From Paracoccus sigandri (GTDB lineage: Bacteria; Pseudomonadota; Alphaproteobacteria; Rhodobacterales; Rhodobacteraceae): 64,000 bases of DNA. This document shows, in pieces, positions 29,542 to 37,672 of the stretch (its first letter is position 1; each line of letters opens with the position of its first letter). The translations under genes and the position numbers were made by a program. The notes under the pieces are model-generated. The model worked only from the letters and a program-made list of their open reading frames with translations. It had not been told where the DNA came from and ran no database searches. The DNA lies in the NCBI RefSeq assembly GCF_003709565.1, contig NZ_QNRC01000010.1, positions 62,001 through 126,000 of the forward strand, given 5' to 3'.

Positions 29542-30234
29542 GTGGCGGTCGACATCACCCTGCTGCAGAAACTGCCGCTGTTCCGGCAGCTGGACGGGCC
29601 CGTGCTGTCCCGGCTGACGGCCCGCGCGACGACGCGGCGCATCCCGCGCGGCGCCTCGGTCTTCGAACAGGGCGGCAAGGCCTCCAGCTTCTATCTGCTG
29701 CTGGAAGGGCGGCTGAAGGTCACGCAGGTCACGGCGGACGGCCAGCAGGTCATGGTGCGCGTGGTCCATCCGGGCGATCTGTTCGGCTTCGCCCGCGCGC
29801 TGAACCGCCCCGACTATCCCGGCACCGCCCGCGCGGCGGTGGACAGCCTGGTGATCGGCTGGCCCATGTCCGACTGGGACGCGCTGGTCGAGACCAATCC
29901 CCGCCTGGCCATCAACGCGATGCAGACCATCGGCCAGCGCCTGGACGAGGCCCATACCCGCCTGCGCGAGATGTCCACCGAAGAGGTCGAGCGCCGCGTC
30001 GCCCATGCCGTGCTGCGCCTTGCCCAGCAGGCCGGGCGGCCCGAGGGCGAAGGGGTGCGCATCGATTTCCCGATCTCGCGCCAGGACATCGCCGAGATGA
30101 CCGGCACCACGCTGCATACCGTCTCGCGGATCATGTCGGGATGGGAGGGCCGGGGGCTGGTCCGCGGCGGCCGCCAGCGGCTGACCCTGATCGATGCGCC
30201 GGGGCTGCGACAAATTGCCGATCCCGAATCGTGA
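29542..30234 (+). CDS. nnrR: Crp/Fnr-family NO-responsive regulator NnrR (NNR)
   Basis: A 230-aa regulator with an N-terminal cyclic-nucleotide-binding-like beta-barrel (LPRGASVFEQG-type segment at RIPRGASVFEQGGKASSFYLLLEGRLK), a dimerisation helix and a C-terminal helix-turn-helix FPISRQDIAEMTGTTLHTVSRIM. The FNR N-terminal cysteine cluster is missing, so it is not an Fe-S oxygen sensor. NNR/DNR-type proteins sense NO through heme. TVSR with the E/S-R positions fits recognition of TTG-N8-CAA. It starts with GTG 8 nt after AGAGG. It lies amid nos, nor and pseudoazurin genes, all with such boxes. Confidence 0.82.
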   Translation: MAVDITLLQKLPLFRQLDGPVLSRLTARATTRRIPRGASVFEQGGKASSFYLLLEGRLKVTQVTADGQQVMVRVVHPGDLFGFARALNRPDYPGTARAAVDSLVIGWPMSDWDALVETNPRLAINAMQTIGQRLDEAHTRLREMSTEEVERRVAHAVLRLAQQAGRPEGEGVRIDFPISRQDIAEMTGTTLHTVSRIMSGWEGRGLVRGGRQRLTLIDAPGLRQIADPES

Positions 30235-30250
30235 AATTCGCGGCGGCTGT

Positions 30251-30264
30251 TTGACATCGCGCAA
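30251..30264. promoter_or_regulatory. NNR/FNR-type box upstream of pseudoazurin
   Basis: TTGACATCGCGCAA matches TTG-N8-CAA. The centre at 30257.5 predicts a transcription start near 30299 at the standard -41.5 distance, leaving a 34-nt leader with GGAG before the ATG at 30333. Confidence 0.65.
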
Positions 30265-30332
30265 ATTGCCGGGCGCCGCGACGGGATAGACAGGCGCCAC
30301 CGGGGCCCCGATGGCCCCGTCAAAAGGAGCGC

Positions 30333-30782
30333 ATGATGACCCCCCGAAACTTCTTCCTCGCCACCGCCATGGCCGCCCTGACCGGCCTTGCCGCCCTGCC
30401 CGCGCTGGCCGCCGAGCATGAGGTGCAGATGCTGAACCGCGGCGAGGCCGGCCCCATGGTCTTCGAACCCGCCTTCATCCGCGCCGAGCCGGGCGACGTG
30501 ATCCGCTTCCTGCCCACCGACAAGAGCCACAATGTCGAGTCGATCAAGGAAATCCTGCCCGAGGGCGTCGAGGTCTTCAAAAGCCGGATCAACGACGCCT
30601 TCGACCTGACCGTGACCGAGGCCGGGCTCTATGGCGTGAAATGCACGCCGCATCTGGGCATGGGCATGGTGGCGCTGATCCAGGTGGGCGAAGGTCCGTT
30701 CGATCTGGAAACCGCCCAGACCGTGAAGCTGCCGAAGAAGGCGCGCGAGCGGCTGGACGAGGCGATCGCCCAGGTGAACTGA
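30333..30782 (+). CDS. pazS: pseudoazurin (periplasmic type I copper protein)
   Basis: A 149-aa exported cupredoxin with a signal peptide ending ALPALAAE. Mature protein of about 122 residues, as in Paracoccus pseudoazurins. The four type I copper ligands are visible: His in DKSHNVESI, then Cys, His and Met in [12 protein letters not shown]. Pseudoazurin carries single electrons from the bc1 complex to nitrite and N2O reductases in the periplasm. AAAAGGAG precedes the start and an NNR-type box is placed at the expected distance, so anaerobic/NO induction is likely. A hairpin follows. Confidence 0.94.
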   Translation: MMTPRNFFLATAMAALTGLAALPALAAEHEVQMLNRGEAGPMVFEPAFIRAEPGDVIRFLPTDKSHNVESIKEILPEGVEVFKSRINDAFDLTVTEAGLYGVKCTPHLGMGMVALIQVGEGPFDLETAQTVKLPKKARERLDEAIAQVN

Positions 30783-30791
30783 GGCGCGATC

Positions 30792-30822
30792 GGGGCGGCG
30801 GCCGTTCCCGGCGCCGTCCCCC
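30792..30822 (+). terminator. GC hairpin after pseudoazurin
   Basis: GGGGCGGCG and CGCCGTCCCC pair with one mismatch around a loop of about 12 nt, followed by a pyrimidine-rich CTCTCCTCTTCCC. It could end the pseudoazurin transcript. There is no strong T-run. Confidence 0.4.
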
Positions 30823-30849
30823 TCTCCTCTTCCCGAAAGGCCCATCCCG

Positions 30850-31566
30850 ATGTCCGCAGCCCTCAACCCGCTGCAGCGCAGCATCGCCTGCCGGTCGCGC
30901 CTGCTGGCCACCATGCCCGAGGACCTGCGCGCCGCGCTGCTGGACCGCGCCCGCATCAGCCGCCATATGCGCGGCGACGCGGTCTTCCGCCAGGGCGATG
31001 CCGCCTCGGCGATCCATATCGTGGCTGAGGGCTGGGTGAAGCTTTACCGCCTGACGCCCAACGGCACCGAGGCGGTGGTCGGCGTGATGACCCGCGGGCA
31101 GAGCTTCGGCGAACCCATCGCCCTGCGCCGCGCCGCCTATCCGGTCTCGGCCGAGGCGGTGACCGAGGCCACGCTGATCGCCCTGCCCGGCGCGGCGATC
31201 CTTGCCCATCTGGCCGACCGGCCCGAGGCGGCGATCTCGATCCTGTCGGCGACCCTGCTGCATCTGCAGGGCCTGGTCGAGCAGATCGAGCAGCTGAAGG
31301 CCCGGTCGGGGTCGCAGCGCGTGGCCGAATTCCTGCTGGACCTGTGCCCGCCGGGGGCCGAAAGCGCCACCGTCACCCTGCCCTATGACAAGGTGCTGAT
31401 CGCCGGGCGGCTGGGCATGAAGCCCGAAAGCCTCAGCCGCGCCTTCGCCCGGCTGCGCGACCATGGCGTGCGCGTGCAGCAGGCCAGCGCGACCATCGCC
31501 TCGGTCGGGGCGCTGCGCCGGCTGGCCCATGCCGATCCGGCGGATGCCTGGGCGCGCACGCCGTAA
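30850..31566 (+). CDS. Crp/Fnr-family regulator, second in the denitrification block
   Basis: A 238-aa regulator with a cNMP-like sensor barrel (MRGDAVFRQGDAASAIHIVAEGWVKLYRL, segments within residues 40-70), a long dimer helix and a helix-turn-helix LPYDKVLIAGRLGMKPESLSRAF. Cysteines in the first 20 residues are not arranged as in FNR. It resembles DNR-like regulators found near nor and nos genes. The recognition helix (KPESLSRAF) differs from that of NnrR (TLHTVSRIM), so it may read a related box or respond to another signal. It converges with norD, 14 bp apart. No NNR box was seen before it. Confidence 0.8.
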   Translation: MSAALNPLQRSIACRSRLLATMPEDLRAALLDRARISRHMRGDAVFRQGDAASAIHIVAEGWVKLYRLTPNGTEAVVGVMTRGQSFGEPIALRRAAYPVSAEAVTEATLIALPGAAILAHLADRPEAAISILSATLLHLQGLVEQIEQLKARSGSQRVAEFLLDLCPPGAESATVTLPYDKVLIAGRLGMKPESLSRAFARLRDHGVRVQQASATIASVGALRRLAHADPADAWARTP

Positions 31567-31580
31567 GCCGAAAGGCCGCA

Positions 31581-33494
31581 TCACGCCACCAGGTGGCGAT
31601 AGATGTCGGGCAGCGCGGCGGTCAGCCGGTCCGGGTCGCGGATCACCGAAAATCCGCCCTGCCCGAAGATGCGCGGGAACCAGACCTGGCCGCCTTGGTC
31701 GATGGTGATGCCATGGACCGCATGGCCCGCCCGCCGCGCCTCGCGCACGGCCATGGCGCTGTCCTCGATCCCGTGGCGGCCCTCGTAATGGTCCAGGTCA
31801 TTGGGCTTGCCGTCGGTGATGACCAGCAGCAGCCGCCGCGCCCGCGCCTGTTCCGCCAGCCCGGCCGAGGCATGGCGCATCGCCGCGCCAAGCCGGGTAT
31901 AGAAGCCGGGGCGCAGCGCGTGGATGCGGCCCTCGACGGCGGCGCCCATCGGCTCGTCGAAGCGCTTGCAGCCATGGATCCAGACCCGGTCGCGGCGCAG
32001 CGAGGAAAAGCCGTCGATGGCGAAGCGGTCGCCGCAGGCATGCAGGCCCCAGGCCAGCGCGGTCAGCGCCTCGCGGGCGATCTCGATCACCGGGCGGCCG
32101 GTGACGGCGGATTCGGTGGACCGCGACACGTCCAGCAGGATCGAGACCGCCAGGTCGCGCTGTTCGTGCCGCGCCTGCCGCCAGATCCGGTGGCTGCCCT
32201 GGCCCATGGCGCGCAGATCGGTCAGCGCGCGCAGCGTGGCATCGAGGTCCAGCTCGTCGCCGTCGGGCTGGGCGTGGCGGATCACGCGGGCCGGGCGCAA
32301 AGCCTCGAACTGGCGGCGCACGGCGCGGATGCGTCGGCGGGCGGCGGGATCGAGGCCGGGCGCGCCGGGCGGGGCCGCGACCGGGGCGGCCAGCACCCGG
32401 CAATGATCGGGCAGCCATGTGCGGCGGCGCGAGTCCCATTCGGGATAGGTGAAGGCGCCCGCGATCCGTTCGCGGTCCACGTCCTCGGGGGCAAGGTCCA
32501 GATGCAGCTTTAGCTTCGTCGCCGGCGCCTTCGAGATCTGGCCAAGCGCGATCTCCTCGTGGTCTTCGGCGGCCTTGCGGGCATTCTCGGTGTCGTCGTC
32601 CTCGACCCGGCGATTGACGTTCAGCGCCTCGGCCCAGGACAGCATCGCCTCGAACTTGTAGAGGATCAGGCTGTCCTTGCGCTCGACCTGATCGGCCCGC
32701 ATCCGCCGCGCCCGCCGCATCGCGGCATCGGTGCCTTCCTCGGGGGTGCCGTCGGTTGCGATGTTCGCGACTTCCGTGGCGAAGGACGCAGCCGGCCCGC
32801 GCAGATCCGGCCACAGCGGCACCGGCAGCGCGGCGCGATAGCCGCGCGGCGCGCGCCAATGGTCGGGGATATGGTCCAGCGCGCGGACCAGCGCCGGATC
32901 GGCGGCACCGGGATCGCCCAGCAGGTGGCGGATCAGCGCCTCGACCTGCGCCTCGGTGCCCGGCAGGCGGGGCCGCCGGCGCAGCGCCAGATGGGCCGAG
33001 GCAAGCCGCCGCCACAGCGACGCCAGCCCCGGCGCGGCGGCCAGCGTGGCGCGGATCATCGCCCGGCCCGCCGCGATATCGGCCAGGTCGGCGCGGAAGG
33101 GATCGGCCTCCGGGTGCCGGTCGGGGGCATGGGCCGCCGTGGCCGCCAGCCACAGATAGAGGTCCCCGTTCAGCGCGGGATCGGGAAAGACGGCCAGTTG
33201 CGCGGGCAGGCGCAGCGCCTCGCCGTCGAAAGCGGCGCGGGCGATGCGTTCGGCGGGCGTGGCCAGGCGGCGCAGGAAGGACAGCCGGTGGCGGCTTTCC
33301 TGATCGGCGACGGGTTTCAACTCTACCGCCGGATCGCCGCCAAGCCCGCGAAACATCAGCCCGATGCGCGGGCGCATCGCGTCGAAGGCCACCCCGGCCT
33401 CGGGAAAGCGGGCGGGCGGGTCGAAGCGGCTGGCCAGCCCGTGCCAGATCTTGCCGACGGTTTCCTCGGGCTCCCATGGGGCAAGCTCGGCCAT
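31581..33494 (-). CDS. norD: NorD, von Willebrand-type NO reductase activation protein
   Basis: A 637-aa cytoplasmic protein. The C-terminal third is a VWA domain with the MIDAS motif DVSRSTES, the threonine region and TDGKPNDLDHYEGRHG. The N-terminal two thirds are the usual NorD-specific helical part. NorD works with the AAA+ protein NorQ to activate NorCB, probably by inserting the non-heme iron. It is the last gene of norCBQD, 4 bp after norQ. NorE and NorF are not present after it, unlike the norCBQDEF set of Paracoccus denitrificans. Confidence 0.93.
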   Translation of the reverse strand: MAELAPWEPEETVGKIWHGLASRFDPPARFPEAGVAFDAMRPRIGLMFRGLGGDPAVELKPVADQESRHRLSFLRRLATPAERIARAAFDGEALRLPAQLAVFPDPALNGDLYLWLAATAAHAPDRHPEADPFRADLADIAAGRAMIRATLAAAPGLASLWRRLASAHLALRRRPRLPGTEAQVEALIRHLLGDPGAADPALVRALDHIPDHWRAPRGYRAALPVPLWPDLRGPAASFATEVANIATDGTPEEGTDAAMRRARRMRADQVERKDSLILYKFEAMLSWAEALNVNRRVEDDDTENARKAAEDHEEIALGQISKAPATKLKLHLDLAPEDVDRERIAGAFTYPEWDSRRRTWLPDHCRVLAAPVAAPPGAPGLDPAARRRIRAVRRQFEALRPARVIRHAQPDGDELDLDATLRALTDLRAMGQGSHRIWRQARHEQRDLAVSILLDVSRSTESAVTGRPVIEIAREALTALAWGLHACGDRFAIDGFSSLRRDRVWIHGCKRFDEPMGAAVEGRIHALRPGFYTRLGAAMRHASAGLAEQARARRLLLVITDGKPNDLDHYEGRHGIEDSAMAVREARRAGHAVHGITIDQGGQVWFPRIFGQGGFSVIRDPDRLTAALPDIYRHLVA

Positions 33495-33498
33495 GGTG

Positions 33499-34296
33499 CT
33501 AGCCCGCCAGCGCCGCGACCAGGTCCAGCAGGCCCGCGCGGATCTCGGGATCGTCGGTCAGGGGCTCGATCATGGCGATGCGCACCGCCCGGTCGAAGCC
33601 CATGCCGCCCGCGATCAGCACCGCCGCATAGACCACCAGCCGGGTCGAGACCCCTTCCTCCAGGTCCTGTCCCTTCAGCGCCCGCAGCTTGCCCGCGATC
33701 CGCACCAGCAGCGTCGCGCGGCTTTCGTCGATCCCGCTTTCGCGCATCACCACCGGCACCTCATGCGCCGGGGCGGGGAAGCCCAGGTCGACCGACAGGA
33801 ACCGCTGCCGGGTCGAGGGCTTCAGCGTCTTCAGGATGTTCTGATAGCCGGGGTTGTAGCTGGCGACCAGCATGAAGCCGGGGCCGGCATGAAGCTCTTC
33901 TCCGGTGCGGTCGATGGGCAGGATGCGGCGGTCGTCGGTCAGGGGGTGCAGCACGACGGCAACGTCCTTGCGGGCCTCGACCACCTCGTCCAGATAGCAG
34001 ATCGCGCCCTCGCGCACGGCGCGGGTCAGCGGCCCGTCGACCCAGACGGTTTCGCCGCCCTTCAGCAGATAGCGGCCGATCAGGTCGGCGGCGGACAGGT
34101 CGTCATGGCAGGCCACCGTATGAAGCGGCCGGCCGATGCGGGCCGCCATATGGGCCACGAAGCGGGTCTTGCCGCAGCCGGTCGGGCCTTTCAGCAACAG
34201 CGGCAGGTGGCTGGCATGAGCGGCGGCGAAGATGTCGCATTCGTCGCCCTGCGGCAGGTAGAATGGGGCGTCATGGCCGAAGGCTTGTCCGTCCAT
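33499..34296 (-). CDS. norQ: NorQ, MoxR/CbbQ-type AAA+ activase
   Basis: A 265-aa AAA+ ATPase with Walker A LLKGPTGCGKTRFV, Walker B AICYLDEVVEA, an arginine-finger region (STRQRF) and a C-terminal CbbQ-specific part. It acts with NorD on the NO reductase complex. Start chosen at ATG 34296 because GGAG lies 8 nt before it. A GTG at 34305, which overlaps the norB stop, is also in frame but poorly placed with respect to that site. norD follows after 4 bp. Confidence 0.93.
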   Translation of the reverse strand: MDGQAFGHDAPFYLPQGDECDIFAAAHASHLPLLLKGPTGCGKTRFVAHMAARIGRPLHTVACHDDLSAADLIGRYLLKGGETVWVDGPLTRAVREGAICYLDEVVEARKDVAVVLHPLTDDRRILPIDRTGEELHAGPGFMLVASYNPGYQNILKTLKPSTRQRFLSVDLGFPAPAHEVPVVMRESGIDESRATLLVRIAGKLRALKGQDLEEGVSTRLVVYAAVLIAGGMGFDRAVRIAMIEPLTDDPEIRAGLLDLVAALAG

Positions 34297-34301
34297 GGCC
34301 G

Positions 34302-35672
34302 TCACTCCGCCGGCGCGCGGATCGCCGGGCCGGGGGCGATCACCTCTCGGCGCGGGACCAGCGCGGCATAGATGAAGAGCAGCGCCCCCAGCACCACCGC
34401 CACGCCCGAGCCGAGGCGCATCCAGTAGAACAGCACGATCTCGTCCTGCACCTCCATGTAATACATGCCCATGACGCGCTGCAGATGGGTCTGGATGGTG
34501 CCCGCGAAGGTCAGCACGAAGGTCATGAAGACCATCCCCGAGGACATCAGCCAGAAGGCCGCCATGTTCAGCACCTGGTTATAGGGATCGCGCCCCTTCA
34601 GGATCGGCAGGGCATAGGTGAACAACGCCAGGTTCAGGCAGACATAGGCGCCGTAGAAGGCCAGGTGCCCATGCGCCGCCGTGACCTGCGTGCCGTGGGT
34701 GTAATAGTTCACCCCGTGCAGCGTGTGCAGGAAGCCCCAGACCCCGGCGCCGAAGAAGGCCAGCACCGCGCAGCCAAGCGACCACAGCAGCGCCGCCTTG
34801 TTCGGATGGTTGCGCCGCCCCTTCCAGACCATCACGAAGGCGAAGGCCATCATGGCGAAGAACGGCACCACCTCGAAGGTCGAGAAGATCGAGCCGATCC
34901 ATTGCCAATAGGCCGGCAGGCCGATCCAGTAATAGTGGTGCCCGGTGCCCAGGATGCCGGAAAACAGCGCCGTGGCGACGATGACATAGAGCCATTTCTC
35001 GACCACCTCGCGGTCGACGCCGGTCAGCTTCAGCATCAGATAGCCCAGGATCGAGGCCATGATCAGTTCCCACACGCCCTCGACCCACAGATGGACGACG
35101 TTCCACCAGTATTGCTTGTCCAGCGCCAGGTTCGGCGGGTTGTAGAAGGCGAACAGGAACAGCAGCGCCAGCCCCCACAGCCCGATCAGCAGCACGGTCG
35201 AGATCGTGGTCTTGCGCCCCTTCAGCACCGTCATCGAGACGTTCCACAGGAAGATCAGCGCCGCCACGACGATGCCGATCTTGACCCAGGTGGGCTGTTC
35301 CAGGAATTCGCGGCCCTGCCGGCCCAGCAGGAAATTGCCCTCGAACAGGTTGAACAGATAGGTGACCACGACGCCAAGCGTGCCGACCACCAGGATCGCC
35401 AATTGCACATAGGCCAGCGGCACCGAATGGATCTCGCGCTCGGCCTCTTCGGGGATCAGGAAATAGGCGGCACCGAAGAAGCCGGTCAGCAGCCAGACGA
35501 TCAGCGAATTGGTGTGCAGCATCCGCGCGACGCTGAAGGGCAGGATCTCGGACAGGAAATTCGGCTGGACATAGATATAGCCCAGGACCAGCCCCATCGA
35601 GACCTGCACGGCGAACAGTCCCAGCGCCACGTAGATATAGGCCAGCGCGACGCGTTGAGATGCGTATTTCAT
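34302..35672 (-). CDS. norB: NO reductase catalytic subunit NorB (cNor)
   Basis: A 456-aa, twelve-helix heme-copper-oxidase-family protein that reduces two NO to N2O. Visible ligands: His in MLHTNSLIVW for heme b, His and Glu in VHLWVEGVWELI and the two His of GTGHHYYW for the FeB centre, and both His in TAAHGHLAFYG for hemes b and b3. The conserved glutamate in the VEGVWE segment distinguishes it from oxidases. No quinol-oxidising N-terminal extension is present, so it pairs with NorC. ATG 35672 has GAGGAG upstream. An earlier ATG would overlap norC. Confidence 0.97.
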   Translation of the reverse strand: MKYASQRVALAYIYVALGLFAVQVSMGLVLGYIYVQPNFLSEILPFSVARMLHTNSLIVWLLTGFFGAAYFLIPEEAEREIHSVPLAYVQLAILVVGTLGVVVTYLFNLFEGNFLLGRQGREFLEQPTWVKIGIVVAALIFLWNVSMTVLKGRKTTISTVLLIGLWGLALLFLFAFYNPPNLALDKQYWWNVVHLWVEGVWELIMASILGYLMLKLTGVDREVVEKWLYVIVATALFSGILGTGHHYYWIGLPAYWQWIGSIFSTFEVVPFFAMMAFAFVMVWKGRRNHPNKAALLWSLGCAVLAFFGAGVWGFLHTLHGVNYYTHGTQVTAAHGHLAFYGAYVCLNLALFTYALPILKGRDPYNQVLNMAAFWLMSSGMVFMTFVLTFAGTIQTHLQRVMGMYYMEVQDEIVLFYWMRLGSGVAVVLGALLFIYAALVPRREVIAPGPAIRAPAE

Positions 35673-35682
35673 GGTTCTCTCC

Positions 35683-36135
35683 TCAGCCGGCGTCATTGGG
35701 CGGCCAGCCCTGCGTGTTGATGCGGCTTGTCCAGATCAGGAAATCCGACAGGGCGCGCATGTCCGCGTCCTCCAGGTGGAATTGCGGCATCTGGCGGCGG
35801 CCCTCGATGCCGGTGGGCTGCGCCTCCATCCAGCCCTTCAGCACCTCGAAGGCGGTGTCGGGATCGTCCTGCACGCCCCAGCGGACCATGACATTGCCCA
35901 GCTCGGGGGCGAAATAGGCGCCCTCGCCCAGGATCGAATGACAGTTCACGCAGGCCTTGGCTTCCCAGACATGCTTGCCGCGCGCGACGCTGTCGGTCAG
36001 GCCCGCGCGGTCGGTCGAGACGTTCACGATATACCAGTGCCCATGTGCGAACAGGGCAACGAAGACGAGGATGAAGAACAGGGACCCGCCGTAGAAGATG
36101 TTCCGGGCCCTGCTCTTGGTCAGAACTTCGCGCAT
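35683..36135 (-). CDS. norC: NO reductase cytochrome c subunit NorC
   Basis: A 150-aa membrane-anchored monoheme cytochrome c. One N-terminal helix (GGSLFFILVFVALFAHG) anchors it, CVNCH binds heme c, and Met in GRRQMPQF is the likely axial ligand. It passes electrons from cytochrome c or pseudoazurin to NorB. Start at 36135 with AAGGG upstream. Extending the frame to 36213 would run over the predicted NNR-type box. The box centre is 71 bp from the ATG, predicting a transcription start near 36165. Confidence 0.95.
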   Translation of the reverse strand: MREVLTKSRARNIFYGGSLFFILVFVALFAHGHWYIVNVSTDRAGLTDSVARGKHVWEAKACVNCHSILGEGAYFAPELGNVMVRWGVQDDPDTAFEVLKGWMEAQPTGIEGRRQMPQFHLEDADMRALSDFLIWTSRINTQGWPPNDAG

Positions 36136-36199
36136 GGCGGATGACCCTTGTGGCAAGTGGCTGTCCCCAAGGGTCTGGCCCCGAAGCCCCGCCGCCGCC

Positions 36200-36213
36200 T
36201 TAACGAAAGTCAA
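36200..36213. promoter_or_regulatory. NNR/FNR-type box between norC and small membrane gene
   Basis: On the minus strand TTGACTTTCGTTAA has a perfect TTGAC half and a GTTAA half (consensus GTCAA), a 14-bp near-palindrome. At -41.5 it predicts a norC start near 36165 (30-nt leader) and a plus-strand start near 36248 (22-nt leader for the gene at 36270), so it can serve both divergent genes. Confidence 0.6.
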
Positions 36214-36269
36214 GGATGGCGGATTTTCGGCGCGCCATGCTGCGGCATCGGATGGGAAGGGAATGGGCG

Positions 36270-36494
36270 ATGCGGCAGGGTTGGCCGGTCTGGAAGCTTG
36301 CGCTGCTGCTCTATGTCTTCGTGGCGGCGGCGGTGGCGATCAACCTGTTCCTGCTGGGGCTGCTGGTGCGCTATGCCGGAGGCCCCGCCATCGCGCCGGT
36401 CCCGGCGCTGATCGCCGCCCTGCCGCTTGGCCTGCCCGCCACCTGGGCCGCCGCGCGCTGGGTGCGCGGCCTGCTGGACGAGGCGGCATCATAG
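36270..36494 (+). CDS. 74-aa two-span membrane protein divergent from norC
   Basis: After the N-terminus MRQGWPVWKLALLLYVFV comes a first hydrophobic helix to about residue 34, a short loop with GGPAIAPVP, a second helix (ALIAALPLGLPATWAAARW) and an acidic end. Size fits NorF, but the sequence does not look like the cytochrome-oxidase-IV-type NorF, so no name is given. The start at 36270 has AAGGGA 7 nt upstream and is consistent with the leader predicted from the shared NNR-type box. The in-frame ATG at 36216 would lie upstream of that predicted start. Probably an accessory to NO reduction or NO response. Confidence 0.7.
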   Translation: MRQGWPVWKLALLLYVFVAAAVAINLFLLGLLVRYAGGPAIAPVPALIAALPLGLPATWAAARWVRGLLDEAAS

Positions 36495-36512
36495 GCTGTC
36501 CCTGCACGGCAA

Positions 36513-36536
36513 GGGGCGACGGTTTCCCGCCGCCCC
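36513..36536. terminator. hairpin between convergent genes
   Basis: GGGGCG and CGCCCC arms with an inner GG/CC pair around TTT lie between the end of the 74-aa protein gene and the end of proX, and could terminate both transcripts. No clear T-run on either side. Confidence 0.4.
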
Positions 36537-36562
36537 TGCCTTGTCGCGGATCGGTTCGGGGC

Positions 36563-37603
36563 CTATTCGGCCGCCGCCCGCGCCTGTTCCAGCCAGCCGT
36601 CCACGGCCTCGCGATTGTCGGCGATCCATGCCGCGGCCTGCGCCTCGATATCGGTATCGCCGGCATTCATGGCGGCGTTCTGGGCGAAGATGTCGGTCAG
36701 CGGGATCTCGGCCGCTTCCAGCAGCGCGCGCACGGCCGGATTGTCGTTCAGGAACTCGCTGTTGACCACCGGCACGATGTCATTGGCCGGGAAGCCCAGC
36801 CGGCAGGGATCGTTCACGCAGCCCTCGACCCCTTCGCGGGTGGCGGCATCGGCCAGTTCCATCAGGTCGCCGGGCAGGTCGACCTCGGGCACCTCGATCC
36901 AGACCACGTCCTCGCCGGGGACCAGCTCGTTCACCGTCCAGTTCGGCGTCCAGGTATAGAAGAAGATCGAATCGCCGCCCTGATAGGCCGCGACCGCATC
37001 CGCCATCGAGGCCGCATAGCCCGCCTTGATCGGGTTCACATGGTCGCGCAGCTCGTAGGCGTCCAGGTGATGCTCGATATTGACCTCGCAGCCCCAGCCG
37101 GGCGGACAGGCCACCAGATCTGCCTTGCCGTCGCCGTCGCGGTCGAAGGCCTCTTTCACGTCGTCGCGCTGGAAATCGGCCAGCGAGGTGATCTCCAGCC
37201 GCTCGGCCGTGGCCTTGTCGACCAGATAGCCCTCCAGCGCGCCGCCGCGCGCCACCGCGCCGACGATCTCGGCCCCGGATTCGAAGGCCGGGCGATAGGT
37301 GTTGTGCAGCGGGAACCAGCCGTCCACCCACATTGTCACGTCACCGTAGGCGACGGATTCGTAGAAGGCCGGATTGTCCAGCGTCATGGTGGGAGCCATG
37401 TCATAGCCCAGTTCGGCCAGCAGCTGGCGATAGATTTCGGTGTGGAACCAGCCGGTATCCCAGGTCGGCTGGGCCATGGTGACGGTCTTGCCCGCGCCGG
37501 GCTGGTCCTGCGCCATCGCGGCCGGGGCGCCCGCCATCACGGCGCCCGAGATCATGGCGATCGTGCCAAGGGCGGTAAGGGTTCTTCCGAGACGGAACAT
37601 CAT
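36563..37603 (-). CDS. proX: ABC transporter binding protein for glycine betaine/choline-type solute (ProX)
   Basis: A 346-aa periplasmic protein with a signal peptide ending GAPAAMAQ. It belongs to the OpuAC/ProX family. Aromatic residues that form betaine cages are seen in QPTWDTGWFHTEIY, VTMWVDGWFPLHN and FFYTWTPNW. The cysteine pairs CPPGWGC and CVNDPC may be disulfides. It delivers a quaternary ammonium osmolyte or choline to ProWV. GGAGGAG precedes two tandem ATGs (37603 and 37600). It is the last gene of proVWX, 69 bp after proW. Confidence 0.88.
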   Translation of the reverse strand: MMFRLGRTLTALGTIAMISGAVMAGAPAAMAQDQPGAGKTVTMAQPTWDTGWFHTEIYRQLLAELGYDMAPTMTLDNPAFYESVAYGDVTMWVDGWFPLHNTYRPAFESGAEIVGAVARGGALEGYLVDKATAERLEITSLADFQRDDVKEAFDRDGDGKADLVACPPGWGCEVNIEHHLDAYELRDHVNPIKAGYAASMADAVAAYQGGDSIFFYTWTPNWTVNELVPGEDVVWIEVPEVDLPGDLMELADAATREGVEGCVNDPCRLGFPANDIVPVVNSEFLNDNPAVRALLEAAEIPLTDIFAQNAAMNAGDTDIEAQAAAWIADNREAVDGWLEQARAAAE

Positions 37604-37672
37604 CCTGGTCTCCTCCATGTGCTGAATTCCGGATGGACGGGCCGGAAGGCCCGCCCGGTGAGACGGACAGGT

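Noticed and set aside
36149..36157. TTGTGGCAA near norC as an NNR box
   Set aside because: Only 3 bp separate the half-sites. The TTGAC-N4-GTTAA element at 36200-36213 has correct spacing.
36270..36494. NorF as the identity of the small membrane protein
   Set aside because: Size and location fit, but it is divergent from norC rather than after norE, and the sequence does not resemble the cytochrome-oxidase-subunit-IV-like NorF as far as I can judge.
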